From Acidobacteriota bacterium (GTDB lineage: Bacteria; Acidobacteriota; Blastocatellia; Pyrinomonadales; Pyrinomonadaceae): a DNA stretch of 64,000 nt. Position 1 is the first letter of the stretch. Each line of letters begins with the position of its first letter. Shown in pieces: positions 34,540 through 44,365 of the stretch. Under the pieces are notes generated by a model. The model saw only the letters and a list, made by a program, of their open reading frames with translations. It searched no databases and was not told where the DNA came from. The stretch spans positions 558,001 to 622,000 of the forward strand of contig JAFDVK010000012.1 of assembly GCA_018269005.1 (NCBI GenBank), in the 5' to 3' direction. The position numbers and the translations under genes were made by a program.

Positions 34540-35346
34540 CTATAGGAACAGTAATTCTTTTTGTTCTCGGAATAAACCATGTTGTTCTCCTAGCTTGAAA
34601 TACAGTTCGAGGCCCGCAAACATTTCGTCCGATACTGAATAAGAGATACTGCGGCCGAGATAATCGGTCAGATCCGCGGTGTCGAGTCCGATCTCGTCGG
34701 TGTAATTCGCGGCGATCTCGTCGATGTGGGCGACCCCTTCGTCGCGGGCGGCGGCAAGATCGAGCGGACATTTATCCAGACGTGTCATCCACATCGCAAA
34801 GACGAACCCGAGGCCTGTGTTGGCACGCCAAACTTCGGCGAGGTCGAATTTTCTATACGGCACGGCGTCGCTCGGCGAGTCCGGGATCCGAAGCGCAGGA
34901 TCGCCGATGACCAACGCGCAGTCGGCCGTCGAGAGCATTTCGTCGATATTCGGAGCGGCGTCGCGCCACTTTGGTTCGCGGCCGATAAATTCGCGAAAAA
35001 TTATCTTCGTGAGCGCAGCGGACGTGCGTGACGATACGTCGAGCGCAACGTTTTTCGCGTCCGCCAGCTCCATTCCTTTTGTGACCAGACAGACGCTTTG
35101 CACGCGTTCTTTCGCGCCGACGCAGACATCTGCGACGAGTTTTACGTCCGGAATTGATTGATAGGAAAAGACCGGCACCAACGCGGCATCGACGCGGCCG
35201 CTAGCAAGAAGTTCGGCCGAGCGGGCCGGTGCCGTGTCCATTATCAGTTCGGCGGAACCGCGAAGCGAGCCGTAGAGGAAGCTCCAGACGAGCGGAGCGG
35301 TGTTCGAATAGCTTGAAGCCGCGATGCGCGGAACAGAGAGCTGCAT
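34540..35346 (-). CDS. mqnA: Chorismate dehydratase MqnA
   Basis: MqnA dehydrates chorismate, the first step of futalosine-route menaquinone synthesis. It has the periplasmic-binding-like fold: RIAASSYSNTAPLVWSFL near the N-terminus, SAELLASGRVDAALVPVFSYQ, and LVIGDPALRIPDSPSDAVPYRKFDLAEVWRANTGLGFVFAMWM. Length 268 is normal. With mqnC nearby and on the same strand, this argues that the organism makes menaquinone without the classic men genes. Confidence 0.93.
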   Translation of the reverse strand: MQLSVPRIAASSYSNTAPLVWSFLYGSLRGSAELIMDTAPARSAELLASGRVDAALVPVFSYQSIPDVKLVADVCVGAKERVQSVCLVTKGMELADAKNVALDVSSRTSAALTKIIFREFIGREPKWRDAAPNIDEMLSTADCALVIGDPALRIPDSPSDAVPYRKFDLAEVWRANTGLGFVFAMWMTRLDKCPLDLAAARDEGVAHIDEIAANYTDEIGLDTADLTDYLGRSISYSVSDEMFAGLELYFKLGEQHGLFREQKELLFL

Positions 35347-35522
35347 ACTGCAATTATCTTATCCACCCATTGCGGCCTCAATCAAAAGCAGGTCCTTGGT
35401 TCGCTCCCGATCCTTGAACAGAAGGCCGGGTTTCCCGGAGATCGCCTTCTTTTGCGGCTCGTCGCATCTCCGTGCGGGTTAGGTTGTTGTTGAAACGCAC
35501 CGCAATCGTCTAATCTAAAGCT

Positions 35523-36245
35523 ATGAACATTAGGCATATTTCGACCGTGTCTCTGACCTTGCTTCTTTTGACCGCGGGTGCGTTCGCCCAACGCGTCGTC
35601 ATCCATGACCCGACAGCTCCGCTGACAAGGAGGGATGCTCCGGAAGATCCGCCGCGTGCAATTGCGAAGATCTATGAGAAGAGTATTCTCGCGCCCGTCC
35701 GAAAGAAACTCGTGTCGGACGGCTGCTCGGATTCTCCGACCTATACGGGATCGGTCAGCGGTTCATTTACGAAGGCAGGTGCCAAACAGACCGCAGTCTT
35801 TTACCAGTTCTGCGAAACCGGAAACGGCCTTGGATGGGTCGGGCTTGCGGTCATCGAAAAGGGAAAGGTCGTCGCGAATTTCGTACAGGATTCGGGCTGG
35901 GCGTTCGCCATCGGGAAGGTCGCAGATGTGAACCGCAATGGGCTTGACGAAATAACTCTGGAGTTCGGCGGCGGAATGCATCAGGGCGAGGGCGGTACGG
36001 GTGTTTCGATCTACGAATTCAAGGACAATAAGCCGATAGAGCTTGGTTGGTATCAGTCATCAAAGCTTACGGATACAGAAGCGACGACATCGTGGGTGTT
36101 GACCGCAAAACCCGGAAAGAAGCCCGTTTTCTATAGTCAAAAGTATGTACTAGGTCGTAGAGAAAAATGGATAAGGTCAGGCGCGAATAAGGTCTATCGG
36201 CTCAAGAAACTCGATGGCGGCAACTCTTTTGAGGAAGTGAAATGA
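35523..36245 (+). CDS. Secreted protein of unknown function
   Basis: A signal peptide (1-22, GAFAQ) precedes a soluble domain of about 200 residues, with a repeat-like VADVNRNGLDEITLEFGGG segment resembling FG-GAP/VCBS calcium-site loops, and Cys residues 68 and 99 or so. No named family fits. The stop overlaps the cyclase-family start by 4 bases, so these two are translationally coupled. Confidence 0.65.
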   Translation: MNIRHISTVSLTLLLLTAGAFAQRVVIHDPTAPLTRRDAPEDPPRAIAKIYEKSILAPVRKKLVSDGCSDSPTYTGSVSGSFTKAGAKQTAVFYQFCETGNGLGWVGLAVIEKGKVVANFVQDSGWAFAIGKVADVNRNGLDEITLEFGGGMHQGEGGTGVSIYEFKDNKPIELGWYQSSKLTDTEATTSWVLTAKPGKKPVFYSQKYVLGRREKWIRSGANKVYRLKKLDGGNSFEEVK

Positions 36246-36880
36246 GCGAGCTAATTGACATTACCGTAGGCATTTCGCCCGATATGCCGATATACAAAGG
36301 CGACCCGGACGTTGAGGTGAATTCTTTCAAGTCGATCGCGTCAGGTTCGTCTGCGAATGTCTCGCAGATCTCCTTCGGTGTTCATTCCGGGACACACGTC
36401 GATGCTCCGAACCATTTCATTGATGGCGCAAGACGCGTCGATGCTCTCGACCCCGAAAAGTTGATGGGCCGATGCCGCGTCATTGGCGTGCCCGAAGATG
36501 TTGTTGCCATCGAGCCGCAGCACGTAGGCGAACTCGGCGGTATCGAGCGTGTGCTTTTCAGGAGCCGAAATTCCGAATTTTGGAATACGCCGGAGGATGG
36601 GTTTCGGTCGGATTTCAGCTATCTCGTACCTGACACTGCGAAATTGCTCGTCGAGAAGGGCGTCGTGCTCGTCGGCATCGACTATCTTTCGATCGAAAAG
36701 AGCGGTTCGCCCGGCCATCCCGTGCACGTCGAACTTTTAAGCAACGAGGTCGTCATTCTCGAAGGCGTTGACCTGCGAAAGGTCGAGCCCGGCGATTATG
36801 ACATTATCTGTCTGCCGCTGAAATATCGCGGCGGCAACGGCGACGGCTCTCCCGCTCGCACATTTTTAGTGAGGAAATAA
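36242..36880 (+). CDS. Cyclase/arylformamidase-like metal hydrolase
   Basis: This protein belongs to the cyclase family (PF04199) with the metal-binding HSGTHVDAPNHF signature at about 48-59 and a later HPVHVELL strand. Members include kynurenine formamidase (KynB), which cleaves N-formylkynurenine, and other amide hydrolases. The general fit to KynB is reasonable, but no kynurenine genes are nearby. Length 212 is normal. Confidence 0.85.
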   Translation: MSELIDITVGISPDMPIYKGDPDVEVNSFKSIASGSSANVSQISFGVHSGTHVDAPNHFIDGARRVDALDPEKLMGRCRVIGVPEDVVAIEPQHVGELGGIERVLFRSRNSEFWNTPEDGFRSDFSYLVPDTAKLLVEKGVVLVGIDYLSIEKSGSPGHPVHVELLSNEVVILEGVDLRKVEPGDYDIICLPLKYRGGNGDGSPARTFLVRK

Positions 36881-36888
36881 TTTAGAAC

Positions 36889-37392
36889 ATGCGAACTCCC
36901 AAAATCATAGGTATTGCTCTAGTCCTTCTCATATCTTCGATCACCCTAACGGCGCAAACCCAGAAGCCGATACGCGACTTCGTTGTGACGGTTGAAAATG
37001 GGAAGACGGTTAATATCAACGCAGAGGCCTTTACGAAGTTTCCTCGGACGGAGCTAAAGGTCAAGGATCACGATGGTAAAGAAGCTACATTTTCCGGCGT
37101 GGACCTGCGCGACGTATTGAAGTCAGCCGGTGCAAAGTTCGGCGAGGCATTGCGAGGTCCGATGATCGGACAGTTTCTTGTCGTCGGTGCTGCTGATGGC
37201 TATCGGGCGGTCTATTCGCTCACCGAGCTTGATCCTGCCTTCTCGGATAAGACCGTTATCATCGCCGATATGAAGGACGGCAAACCTTTGGATGTGAAGA
37301 ACGGTCCCTGGCAGGTAATCGCATCTAACGAGAAGAAACACGCCCGTTGGGTGCGTCAGGTGACAACTCTCAGAGTTGAACTCGCAAAATAG
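36889..37392 (+). CDS. Exported sulfite-oxidase-fold protein without cofactor cysteine
   Basis: A signal peptide (1-23) is followed by a molybdopterin oxidoreductase-like domain: ATFSGVDLRDVLKSAGAKFGEALRG, VVGAADGYRAVYSLTELDPAF and DGKPLDVKNGPWQVIAS. It has no Cys anywhere, so it cannot bind the molybdenum cofactor in the usual way. Such short secreted members probably serve as binding or structural modules. It follows the cyclase gene by 8 bases and ends where the alkyltransferase-like gene begins. Confidence 0.75.
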   Translation: MRTPKIIGIALVLLISSITLTAQTQKPIRDFVVTVENGKTVNINAEAFTKFPRTELKVKDHDGKEATFSGVDLRDVLKSAGAKFGEALRGPMIGQFLVVGAADGYRAVYSLTELDPAFSDKTVIIADMKDGKPLDVKNGPWQVIASNEKKHARWVRQVTTLRVELAK

Positions 37393-37758
37393 ATGCAGGC
37401 GGTCAACGAAAAGAACTATCGCGAACGTGTCTATGCGATCGTTCGCGAGATCCCGAGCGGTCGCGTGATGACGTACGGCCAGCTGGCGATCATTCTCGGC
37501 GAAGGCTATACGGCCCGGACGGTCGGGTTTGTGATGCACGGAGCCGACACGGATAATGTGCCGTGGCAGCGTGTTATCAACTCACAAGGGAAATGCTCGA
37601 CCGGCAAACTGACCATTCCCGTCAACCTCCAGCAAGAGCTCCTCGAGGCGGAAGGCATTGAATTCAATGCTGCGGGCAAATGCGACCTAGGGCTTTACCA
37701 GTGGTTTCCTGATGGGTTGGAAACAGGCGACGAAGAGCAAGCGACGCTGTTCGATTAG
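37393..37758 (+). CDS. Alkyltransferase-like protein (ATL), MGMT fold
   Basis: A 121-residue MGMT-family protein (YRERVYAIVREIPSGRVMTYGQLA, then RTVGFVMHG). The active-site PCHR is replaced by PWQR (Trp58, Gln59), so it cannot accept alkyl groups. ATL proteins bind O6-alkylguanine and hand the lesion to nucleotide excision repair. The start codon follows the upstream stop directly. The end overlaps the convergent nadK by 4 bases. Confidence 0.9.
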   Translation: MQAVNEKNYRERVYAIVREIPSGRVMTYGQLAIILGEGYTARTVGFVMHGADTDNVPWQRVINSQGKCSTGKLTIPVNLQQELLEAEGIEFNAAGKCDLGLYQWFPDGLETGDEEQATLFD

Positions 37759-38582
37759 CGGCCCCACTGCAGTTTCTTTCGAAGGACGTCGAAATAGTTG
37801 CGGTTCTCAGGCTGAACGAGATTGAGCGTTGTACGGCTCTTTCGGATGCGGACGATATCTCCGACAACGAGTGGAAATCCGGTCTGCCCATCAAGGCTCA
37901 AGATAACGCCTTCACTGCCGCTTTCAAGTTTCAATTCGATTTGAGCGTCATCGGGTATTACGATCGGCCTGTTCGTAAGGGTAAACGGGCAGATGGGCGT
38001 CAGGACCACGGCATTCATTGACGGATAGACGATCGGGCCGCCGGCAGAAAGGTTGTAGGCCGTAGAGCCTGTCGGAGTTGCCACGATCAGGCCGTCAGAG
38101 CGGAAGGAGTTCACAAAAAGCCCGTTCAGGCGAACTTCGATGGCGATTATGCGGGCTAGGGCGGCTTTGTTGATAACAACATCGTTCAAAACGCGGCCGC
38201 CGGCAATACTCTCACCGTTCCGGATCAATTCGGTGCGCAGCATAACTCGATGGTCGGTCTCGAACTTGCCGCTTACAACTGACTCGACCGCGGTGTGCAG
38301 TTCTTCGATACGAAAGTCCGTCAAATACCCAAGACTGCCGTAATTTATGCCAAGGACCGGCACTTCCGCTTCCCCTATCATACGGGCGGCGGCGATCATC
38401 GTTCCGTCACCGCCGAGTACGACGACCAATCCGCAGCCGGAAAGGTCAGCCTCAGCGTGATCTGCCGGGAAGGTTCCGACGAGCTTGATATCACGGGCAG
38501 AGAACCAGCTTGAAAGCTCTAGCGCGGTCGCTTTTGCTTCCGCGTGGCCCGGTTTTATGACGATTGCAGCGGTTTCGATCAT
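37755..38582 (-). CDS. nadK: NAD kinase
   Basis: NadK phosphorylates NAD to NADP. The GGDGT motif (LVVVLGGDGTMIAAAR; Asp59 catalytic) and the NE/D motif (LNDVVINKAALARI), with the SDGLIVATPTGSTAYNLSAGGPIV loop, are clear. Length 275 is normal. It is transcribed as a single gene toward the ATL gene. Confidence 0.95.
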   Translation of the reverse strand: MIETAAIVIKPGHAEAKATALELSSWFSARDIKLVGTFPADHAEADLSGCGLVVVLGGDGTMIAAARMIGEAEVPVLGINYGSLGYLTDFRIEELHTAVESVVSGKFETDHRVMLRTELIRNGESIAGGRVLNDVVINKAALARIIAIEVRLNGLFVNSFRSDGLIVATPTGSTAYNLSAGGPIVYPSMNAVVLTPICPFTLTNRPIVIPDDAQIELKLESGSEGVILSLDGQTGFPLVVGDIVRIRKSRTTLNLVQPENRNYFDVLRKKLQWGR

Positions 38583-38657
38583 CGTTCAGAGATATATTCG
38601 GCCAAAACGGCATCAAACTGCAAACGAGGCAACTTTTCCTGCATGCCGCTCTTCTAT

Positions 38658-38686
38658 TGGATTTTACAGGGTGCTTTGCTAGAATC
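38658..38686 (+). promoter_or_regulatory. Promoter for the PpiD-like gene
   Basis: TTGGAT (38658-38663), a 17-base spacer and the extended -10 TGC-TAGAAT (38678-38686) fit a housekeeping promoter. The transcript would start about 50 bases before ATG 38744. Confidence 0.6.
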
Positions 38687-38743
38687 GCAGTTTGTCTCTA
38701 TCCAACTATCCGAGTGAACTCTCGAAATATAGGTGTTTTGTAA

Positions 38744-40717
38744 ATGTTAAGGTTTTTTACCCGTCTTGAAAAGACACGCAACCTCGTCCTTTTTGTTTTC
38801 GCTATCCTGATGGCCGGATCGCTGATCTTTTTCTATACGCCCGCACGCAACACGTTTGAGACCAGCGACTTGAGCCAGAGCCAGGAAGTTGCAGCAAGAG
38901 TTGCCGGCGAACCGATCACCGTGGCCGACATTATTCGCGAAAGGGAAAAATTCAGCCAATTCAGCCGCGGTACGTTCCCGGCGAAGATGGTTCTCGATTC
39001 CTTGATCAATCGCCGCATCATGCGTGTCGAGGCCGCTCGCCTTGGCCTTACGGCGACGGATCGGGAAGTCGCTGACGAGATACGTAAGCAGAGCGCAAAT
39101 CCGGACGGCACGCCTTTTGACCAAAAGAAATACGAGGAAGCGGTTATCGGCCAGTACGGCACCATCGCGGCATTCGAGCAAAGTGTTCGGGATGACATTA
39201 GCGCCCGCAAGCTGCAGGCCTACATAACGGCGGGTGTGACAGTTTCGGAGGCTGAAGTGCTCAATGAGTACCAGAAGCGGAACGCGAAATTCAACATTTC
39301 CTACGTTTCGCTGAATCCGACCGAGATCGCCAAGACCTTGAAGCCGTCGGATGATGAGCTCAAAGCATATTTTGAAAAGAACAAGGCTTCGTATTACATC
39401 AACGAACCCCAGAAGAAGATCAAGTATGTCTTCATCAATACCGAAAAGATCGGGCAGAAGCTTGCGATCTCAGATGCCGACCTAAAGGCAGAGTGGGACG
39501 CTCTGGCACCCGACAAGAAGACGATGGGCGTCGATGGACAGGAGATCGTGCTTCGCGTTCCGAAACCGGATGATGAGACACAGATCCAAGGAAAGGCCAC
39601 CGAGCTTGTAACACAGCTTCGTGCAAAGGGCGGGCCGATAACAGAAGAGGCTTTTGCGGCACTTGCCAAGGGCCAGTCAGAAAATCCGGCGACCGCGGGC
39701 AATGGCGGAAAGCTTTCAGGCCCGGTTCGTGAGAATCCCGCAAAGCCCGATGATCCGTATCAGCAGCTTCTCAAACTCGAACCTGGACAGATCACCGATC
39801 CGATCCTTTATCAGGGCCGATATTTCATCCTGAGACGCGGCGAGACCGTTCCGAAGACCTTCGAACAGGCAAAGAAGGAACTCGAAGTATCCCTTCGAAA
39901 CAGAAAGGCTTATGCGGCGGCTCTCGAATTCGCAAAGAAGGTCGATGATGCTCTGAAGCAGTCAAAAGATCCTGCAAAGACCGCTGCGGACTTCGCTTCT
40001 CAGGCAAATATGACGGCCGGCGAAATGGTCAAGGAGACCGGCTACGTCAAGCCCGGCGACGATATTCCGGATATTGGTATTTCGTCCCAGTTCGAAGAAG
40101 GCATCAAGGGGCTTGAGAATGTCAACGATGTCGGTGATGTCGTGCCTGTCCAAAATGGCTTTGCACTTCCGATGCTCGTTGACAAGAAAGAACCGCGGGA
40201 TGCTGAGTTTGCGGAAGTCCGCGCACAGGTCGAGTCGGCTTACAAGCTGGAGAAAGCCCAGTCGCAGGTCGAAGAGATCGCAAAAGCTATTTCGTCCGGT
40301 GCGAAGGATGCGGCTTCTTTAGCGGCCGCCGCGACATCAAAGGGCGTTACCGCAAAAACCAAGGACGATTATGTTATCGGGACGCCTGTCGGGGAAGGCG
40401 CGTCGGCCGCAAGCGGCCAAGCTCTCTCGGATGCGATCTTTGCCCTTGGCAACGGCCAGGTGATGAAAGAGCCTCTGAAGGTGGGCGACAACTGGGTGAT
40501 CGTCGGAGTGACACAGCGTAAGGAAGCGGATTCGAATGCATTTGCTACGCAACGCAGTTCGCTGATGGAGCAGATGCTCGGTATGAAGCGGAGTAACGTG
40601 TTCGGCGATTACATAGCCGCCGCAAAGCAGCGTCTTGAGGCTGCCGGAAAGATCGATATCAACAAGGCCATCCTTGAAAAGATCGATTCCCCGACCGCTC
40701 GGGACCTTACCGAATAG
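38744..40717 (+). CDS. PpiD/SurA-like periplasmic foldase
   Basis: A membrane helix at residues 15-33 anchors a 657-residue protein. It has a SurA N-terminal-type region (ARVAGEPITVADIIREREKFSQ, KMVLDSLINRRIMRVEAARLGL), at least one parvulin-like segment (GPVRENPAKPDDPYQQLLKLEPGQITDPILYQGRYFILR) and a coiled C-terminal part. This layout matches PpiD and related chaperones that help outer-membrane proteins fold. Whether the parvulin core has isomerase activity cannot be judged. A strong terminator follows. Confidence 0.88.
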   Translation: MLRFFTRLEKTRNLVLFVFAILMAGSLIFFYTPARNTFETSDLSQSQEVAARVAGEPITVADIIREREKFSQFSRGTFPAKMVLDSLINRRIMRVEAARLGLTATDREVADEIRKQSANPDGTPFDQKKYEEAVIGQYGTIAAFEQSVRDDISARKLQAYITAGVTVSEAEVLNEYQKRNAKFNISYVSLNPTEIAKTLKPSDDELKAYFEKNKASYYINEPQKKIKYVFINTEKIGQKLAISDADLKAEWDALAPDKKTMGVDGQEIVLRVPKPDDETQIQGKATELVTQLRAKGGPITEEAFAALAKGQSENPATAGNGGKLSGPVRENPAKPDDPYQQLLKLEPGQITDPILYQGRYFILRRGETVPKTFEQAKKELEVSLRNRKAYAAALEFAKKVDDALKQSKDPAKTAADFASQANMTAGEMVKETGYVKPGDDIPDIGISSQFEEGIKGLENVNDVGDVVPVQNGFALPMLVDKKEPRDAEFAEVRAQVESAYKLEKAQSQVEEIAKAISSGAKDAASLAAAATSKGVTAKTKDDYVIGTPVGEGASAASGQALSDAIFALGNGQVMKEPLKVGDNWVIVGVTQRKEADSNAFATQRSSLMEQMLGMKRSNVFGDYIAAAKQRLEAAGKIDINKAILEKIDSPTARDLTE

Positions 40718-40740
40718 ACCCGTCGAGAAGGAAAGAAAAG

Positions 40741-40774
40741 AAGGCCGCGAAGTTGAACGCTTCGCGGCCTTTTT
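40741..40774 (+). terminator. Intrinsic terminator
   Basis: A perfect 12-bp stem (AAGGCCGCGAAG and its inverse), a 7-base loop and a run of five T residues follow 20 bases after the stop. It probably serves both the foldase gene and, in inverse orientation, the permease gene that ends at 40799. Confidence 0.8.
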
Positions 40775-40798
40775 GGTACATGACACTCGGTCAGTTCA

Positions 40799-42661
40799 TC
40801 AATGCACTTTGTCGTGAATGTGCTGGAAGTACCAGTACGTGACGAAGCCCCACAGGACGATGTTGACCACAGACAGGAGCAGACCGATAGACTTGACCGA
40901 AGAGCTCCGTGCGGCGGACGCTCCTCGCTTGCTGTACATGATCATATACACGAGAGCACCTGTCAGCACCCAAGCAAACAATCGGATCGCCAAATTAAGA
41001 GCGATATTGTCCGCAGCCTTTTCATCGGGTTTGAGTCCAAGGCCAAGTCCGCTCGAAGGAGCCATAACCTGATATATGGTCAAGGCGATCACGAGAACAA
41101 TGCCAAGCATTGCGGCGATCGGCGGGCTATAATTCGCAGGCAATTCATCGGCGGCGATATTTTCGCTGGCGAGCTTGCTGTGCGTATAGCTGTAGCCGAA
41201 ATAGACGAGCAGGCCGATAGCCATCCAGTCGATCAGCCGGATCCACGTATCAAGCGGAAGGCTGTTCATCAGGAATGCGGCCGAGATGACCGCACCGAGC
41301 GGAATGAACGGCACGAAAGGCACCTTGAACGGGCGATTCAATGCCGGATTCGACGAACGCAGGATGATGATGCCTGTTCCGACGATCACGAATGCGAAGA
41401 GCGTTCCGATCGAGACGAGTTCGCCGAGAAGGCTGATCGGGACAAAGCCCGCGAGGATCGCAACGATCGTACCGGTGATCGCCGTAGTGATATGCGGCGT
41501 CTGGAACTTCGGATGGATCTTCGCGGCCCAGCTCGGGAGCAGTCCGTCTTTTGACATCGAATAGAAGACACGCGGCTGTCCCATCGTCATCACGACCATC
41601 GTCGAGCTGAGGCCAAGAACGGCACCGATCTTGATGATCCAGGACGAGAAGATAGCTAGGATCGTTCCCATCACGCCGGCCGTTGCTCCCTGGTTCGCTT
41701 TGAGGGCTTCGTCAATGGCCGTAGCAAGCGGTGCTGCCGCTTCCTTGAGTGCCTTGTAATCAACGAGGCCGACCATCACGCCCGAAACTAGGATGTAGAG
41801 TACGGTACAGATCGCGAGCGACCCGAGAATACCGCGGGGCATATCCCGCTGCGGATTCTTTGCTTCTTGAGCGGCCGTAGAAACAGCGTCAAAACCGATG
41901 TAGGCAAAGAAGATAACCGCCGCACCGGTGATGATGCCGCTGAATCCATAAGGCATGAACTCTGCGCAGCCGGGAGCTCCGACCGTGCAGCCGATGCCGA
42001 CGTTGTCGGTGTTTACGAATCCGATACCGGCGACGATGAACAGAACGACAACGATCACCTTGATGATCACGATGATCGAGTTGAAGCTCGCAGACTCTTT
42101 GATGCCGCGGATCAGGAGCAGCGTAACTGCGACCGCGATCAAAGCGGCAGGTAGATTGAATATCCCCTGCCCGATCACGTTTCCGGCCGTGTCTTTTATG
42201 GCTCCGGGCGGCGCGCTGAGCGAGAGCGGGAAGTTGATCCCCAGATTCTCGCGCATCAGGCTAACCGTGTAACCCGACCAGCCGACGGCGACCGTTGCGG
42301 CACCGAATGCGTATTCGAGTATCAGGTCCCAGCCTATGATCCAGGCGACAAATTCGCCTAAGGTGCCGTAACCGTATGCGTACGCCGAACCTGAGATCGG
42401 AACACTTGCCGCGAATTCTGAATAACAGAGAGCGGCAAAGGCGCTCACGATACCCGCAAGGATCATCGAAAGAACCACGGCCGGACCGGCATGTTTGCCG
42501 GCGGCCTGGCCCGTTAGAACGAAAATGCCCGTTCCGATAATGGCTCCAATACCAAGCATCGTGAGATCGAGCGCGCTGAGCGCCTTTTTAAGGGCGTGCT
42601 CGCCGGTCTCTTCAGCTTCGGCAATGATCCTCGAAATGGGTTTGGTCGCAAATAGTGACAT
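40799..42661 (-). CDS. APC-family amino acid permease
   Basis: This is a 620-residue transporter of the APC superfamily. The N-terminal LTMLGIGAIIGTGIFVLTGQAA is the conserved first helix; the rest has 12-14 hydrophobic helices, with QEAKNPQRDMPRGILGSL after helix 6. The start ATG 42661 has a GGAGG site and is preferred over a longer frame. It is 28 bases downstream of a second, paralogous permease. The neighbouring PLP decarboxylase suggests transport of aromatic or other decarboxylatable amino acids. Confidence 0.9.
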   Translation of the reverse strand: MSLFATKPISRIIAEAEETGEHALKKALSALDLTMLGIGAIIGTGIFVLTGQAAGKHAGPAVVLSMILAGIVSAFAALCYSEFAASVPISGSAYAYGYGTLGEFVAWIIGWDLILEYAFGAATVAVGWSGYTVSLMRENLGINFPLSLSAPPGAIKDTAGNVIGQGIFNLPAALIAVAVTLLLIRGIKESASFNSIIVIIKVIVVVLFIVAGIGFVNTDNVGIGCTVGAPGCAEFMPYGFSGIITGAAVIFFAYIGFDAVSTAAQEAKNPQRDMPRGILGSLAICTVLYILVSGVMVGLVDYKALKEAAAPLATAIDEALKANQGATAGVMGTILAIFSSWIIKIGAVLGLSSTMVVMTMGQPRVFYSMSKDGLLPSWAAKIHPKFQTPHITTAITGTIVAILAGFVPISLLGELVSIGTLFAFVIVGTGIIILRSSNPALNRPFKVPFVPFIPLGAVISAAFLMNSLPLDTWIRLIDWMAIGLLVYFGYSYTHSKLASENIAADELPANYSPPIAAMLGIVLVIALTIYQVMAPSSGLGLGLKPDEKAADNIALNLAIRLFAWVLTGALVYMIMYSKRGASAARSSSVKSIGLLLSVVNIVLWGFVTYWYFQHIHDKVH

Positions 42662-42689
42662 CGAAACCTCCAGAAATAGTGATTTAGCC

Positions 42690-44225
42690 TTAGGACGCCG
42701 GCTCGCGGGCCGCCGACCTTTTCCAAATGAAATACACCGGTACACCCGTTAAAACAATGAGCAGGCCGGGCCACGTCGCCGTGGTTTGATAGATGAACAG
42801 AATCGCAAGAATGACCGCGGCGCCGACGCAGTAGAGTGCCGGAATGACGGGGTATCCAAATGCTTTATACGGACGTTCTGCCTCAGGTTGTTTCACTCGG
42901 AGCACGAAAACGGCCGCGATCGCCAGGATATAAAATATCAGTGCCGATGAGATCACATACGTCAGCAGGTCGCCGTAGAGGTTTCCGTAAGAGACAGTGC
43001 CGTCCGCATTGGTCTTGACGGTCCGCGGCAGAACGTAAAACGCGGACCAGATGCCCTGCACAACGATGCCCCAGGCAGGTACATGAAATTTGTTCAGCCG
43101 AGCGACCGCCTGAAAGAACAGCCCGTCCTTGGCCATTGCGTAATACGCCCGAGGGCCGGCAAGTATCAACCCGTTGTTGCACCCGAAGGTCGAGATCATG
43201 ATCGCGACGGCCATGATCGTTGCTCCGAAGCCGGGAAAGATAACATCCGCGGCAGCAGAACCGATCCGGCTGCTGTGGTTAATGGATATGTCCTGGATCG
43301 TGTCAAAGCGAAGCGTAACCAGATATGCGATGTTCGCCAGCAGATATAGGACAATTACGCCGCCTGCCCCAAAAAGCAGAGATAGCGGCAAGTTGCGCTT
43401 CGGGTCTCTGACTTCGCCTGCGGTGAAAGTCACGTTATGCCATGCATCAGCGGAAAAGAGCGAATTTGTTTGAGCTACGCAAATACCGACAAAAAGCCCG
43501 AAAGCGGCCACTGCGGTCAGGCTGCCTTCATCAACATTCGCGAGCGAGCCTCGAACCGTCCACAGATCCCCGAAATTCGCCGCCGCGATCTCGGGGTAGG
43601 ATACGAGTCCGACAATTATCCCCAGCACGATCAGGGCTATCAGTGAGCCTGTTTTCGCGAACGTGAAGACGTTCTGCACAAGCTTGCCCAGCTTGAGTCC
43701 GCGCGTGTTCAGCCAGGTCAGGAATACGATCATCACGATCCCGACCAATTGCGCGGTCGAAAGCGACAATGCGTAGCTCGATGATCCGATACGGACAGGT
43801 TCGATAAGATAGTTGGTTTCAGAGATCGACGGGATAAGGATGCCGGTAAAGCGGGCGAATGCGACGGCAACGGCTGCGATCGTTGCGGTGCCTATCACGA
43901 GAAAATGGGTCCATCCATAAAGGAAACCCCATAAAGGGGCGTAAGCCTCCTTAAGGTAGATGTACATACCGCCGGCTCGAGGCATCATCGCCGCAAGCTC
44001 GCCGTACGATAGTGCTGCACCGACGGTTAAAAAGCCCGTAATAAGCCAAACGACCAACAGCCAGCCTGGCGAGCCGACCTGTCGAGCGATGTCGGCGGAA
44101 ACGATGAAAATGCCCGAACCGATCATCGAACCGGCAACTATCATCGTCGAGTCGAGAAGGCCAAGCCCTCGAATAAAGCCTTCTCTGGTCTCGTGTTCCG
44201 TTTCGGATGTCGTCATATTCGTCAA
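42690..44225 (-). CDS. APC-family amino acid permease (second paralogue)
   Basis: This 511-residue protein has 12 helices and the APC signature LLDSTMIVAGSMIGSGIFIVSADI at the N-terminus, DPKRNLPLSLLFG after helix 6 and a STFGCNNGLILAGPRAYYAMAKDG loop. It resembles LAT/YjeH-type exchangers. The gene lies just upstream of the other permease on the same strand. It is divergent from the PLP decarboxylase, 254 bases away. Met1 or Met4 may be the actual start. Confidence 0.9.
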   Translation of the reverse strand: MTNMTTSETEHETREGFIRGLGLLDSTMIVAGSMIGSGIFIVSADIARQVGSPGWLLVVWLITGFLTVGAALSYGELAAMMPRAGGMYIYLKEAYAPLWGFLYGWTHFLVIGTATIAAVAVAFARFTGILIPSISETNYLIEPVRIGSSSYALSLSTAQLVGIVMIVFLTWLNTRGLKLGKLVQNVFTFAKTGSLIALIVLGIIVGLVSYPEIAAANFGDLWTVRGSLANVDEGSLTAVAAFGLFVGICVAQTNSLFSADAWHNVTFTAGEVRDPKRNLPLSLLFGAGGVIVLYLLANIAYLVTLRFDTIQDISINHSSRIGSAAADVIFPGFGATIMAVAIMISTFGCNNGLILAGPRAYYAMAKDGLFFQAVARLNKFHVPAWGIVVQGIWSAFYVLPRTVKTNADGTVSYGNLYGDLLTYVISSALIFYILAIAAVFVLRVKQPEAERPYKAFGYPVIPALYCVGAAVILAILFIYQTTATWPGLLIVLTGVPVYFIWKRSAAREPAS

Positions 44226-44365
44226 AAGTTTTCGGCAAAGCCTTAAGGCCCTAGGCGAGGTGGCTTTTCTTCTTTGTCGTCTCTCTACTTTCCTACCCGT
44301 TCGAGTTTCCTTTCACGGGAAACAGAGCGTTTTTCGTAGCTGGTAAATTCTTTCTTCTTAGAACG

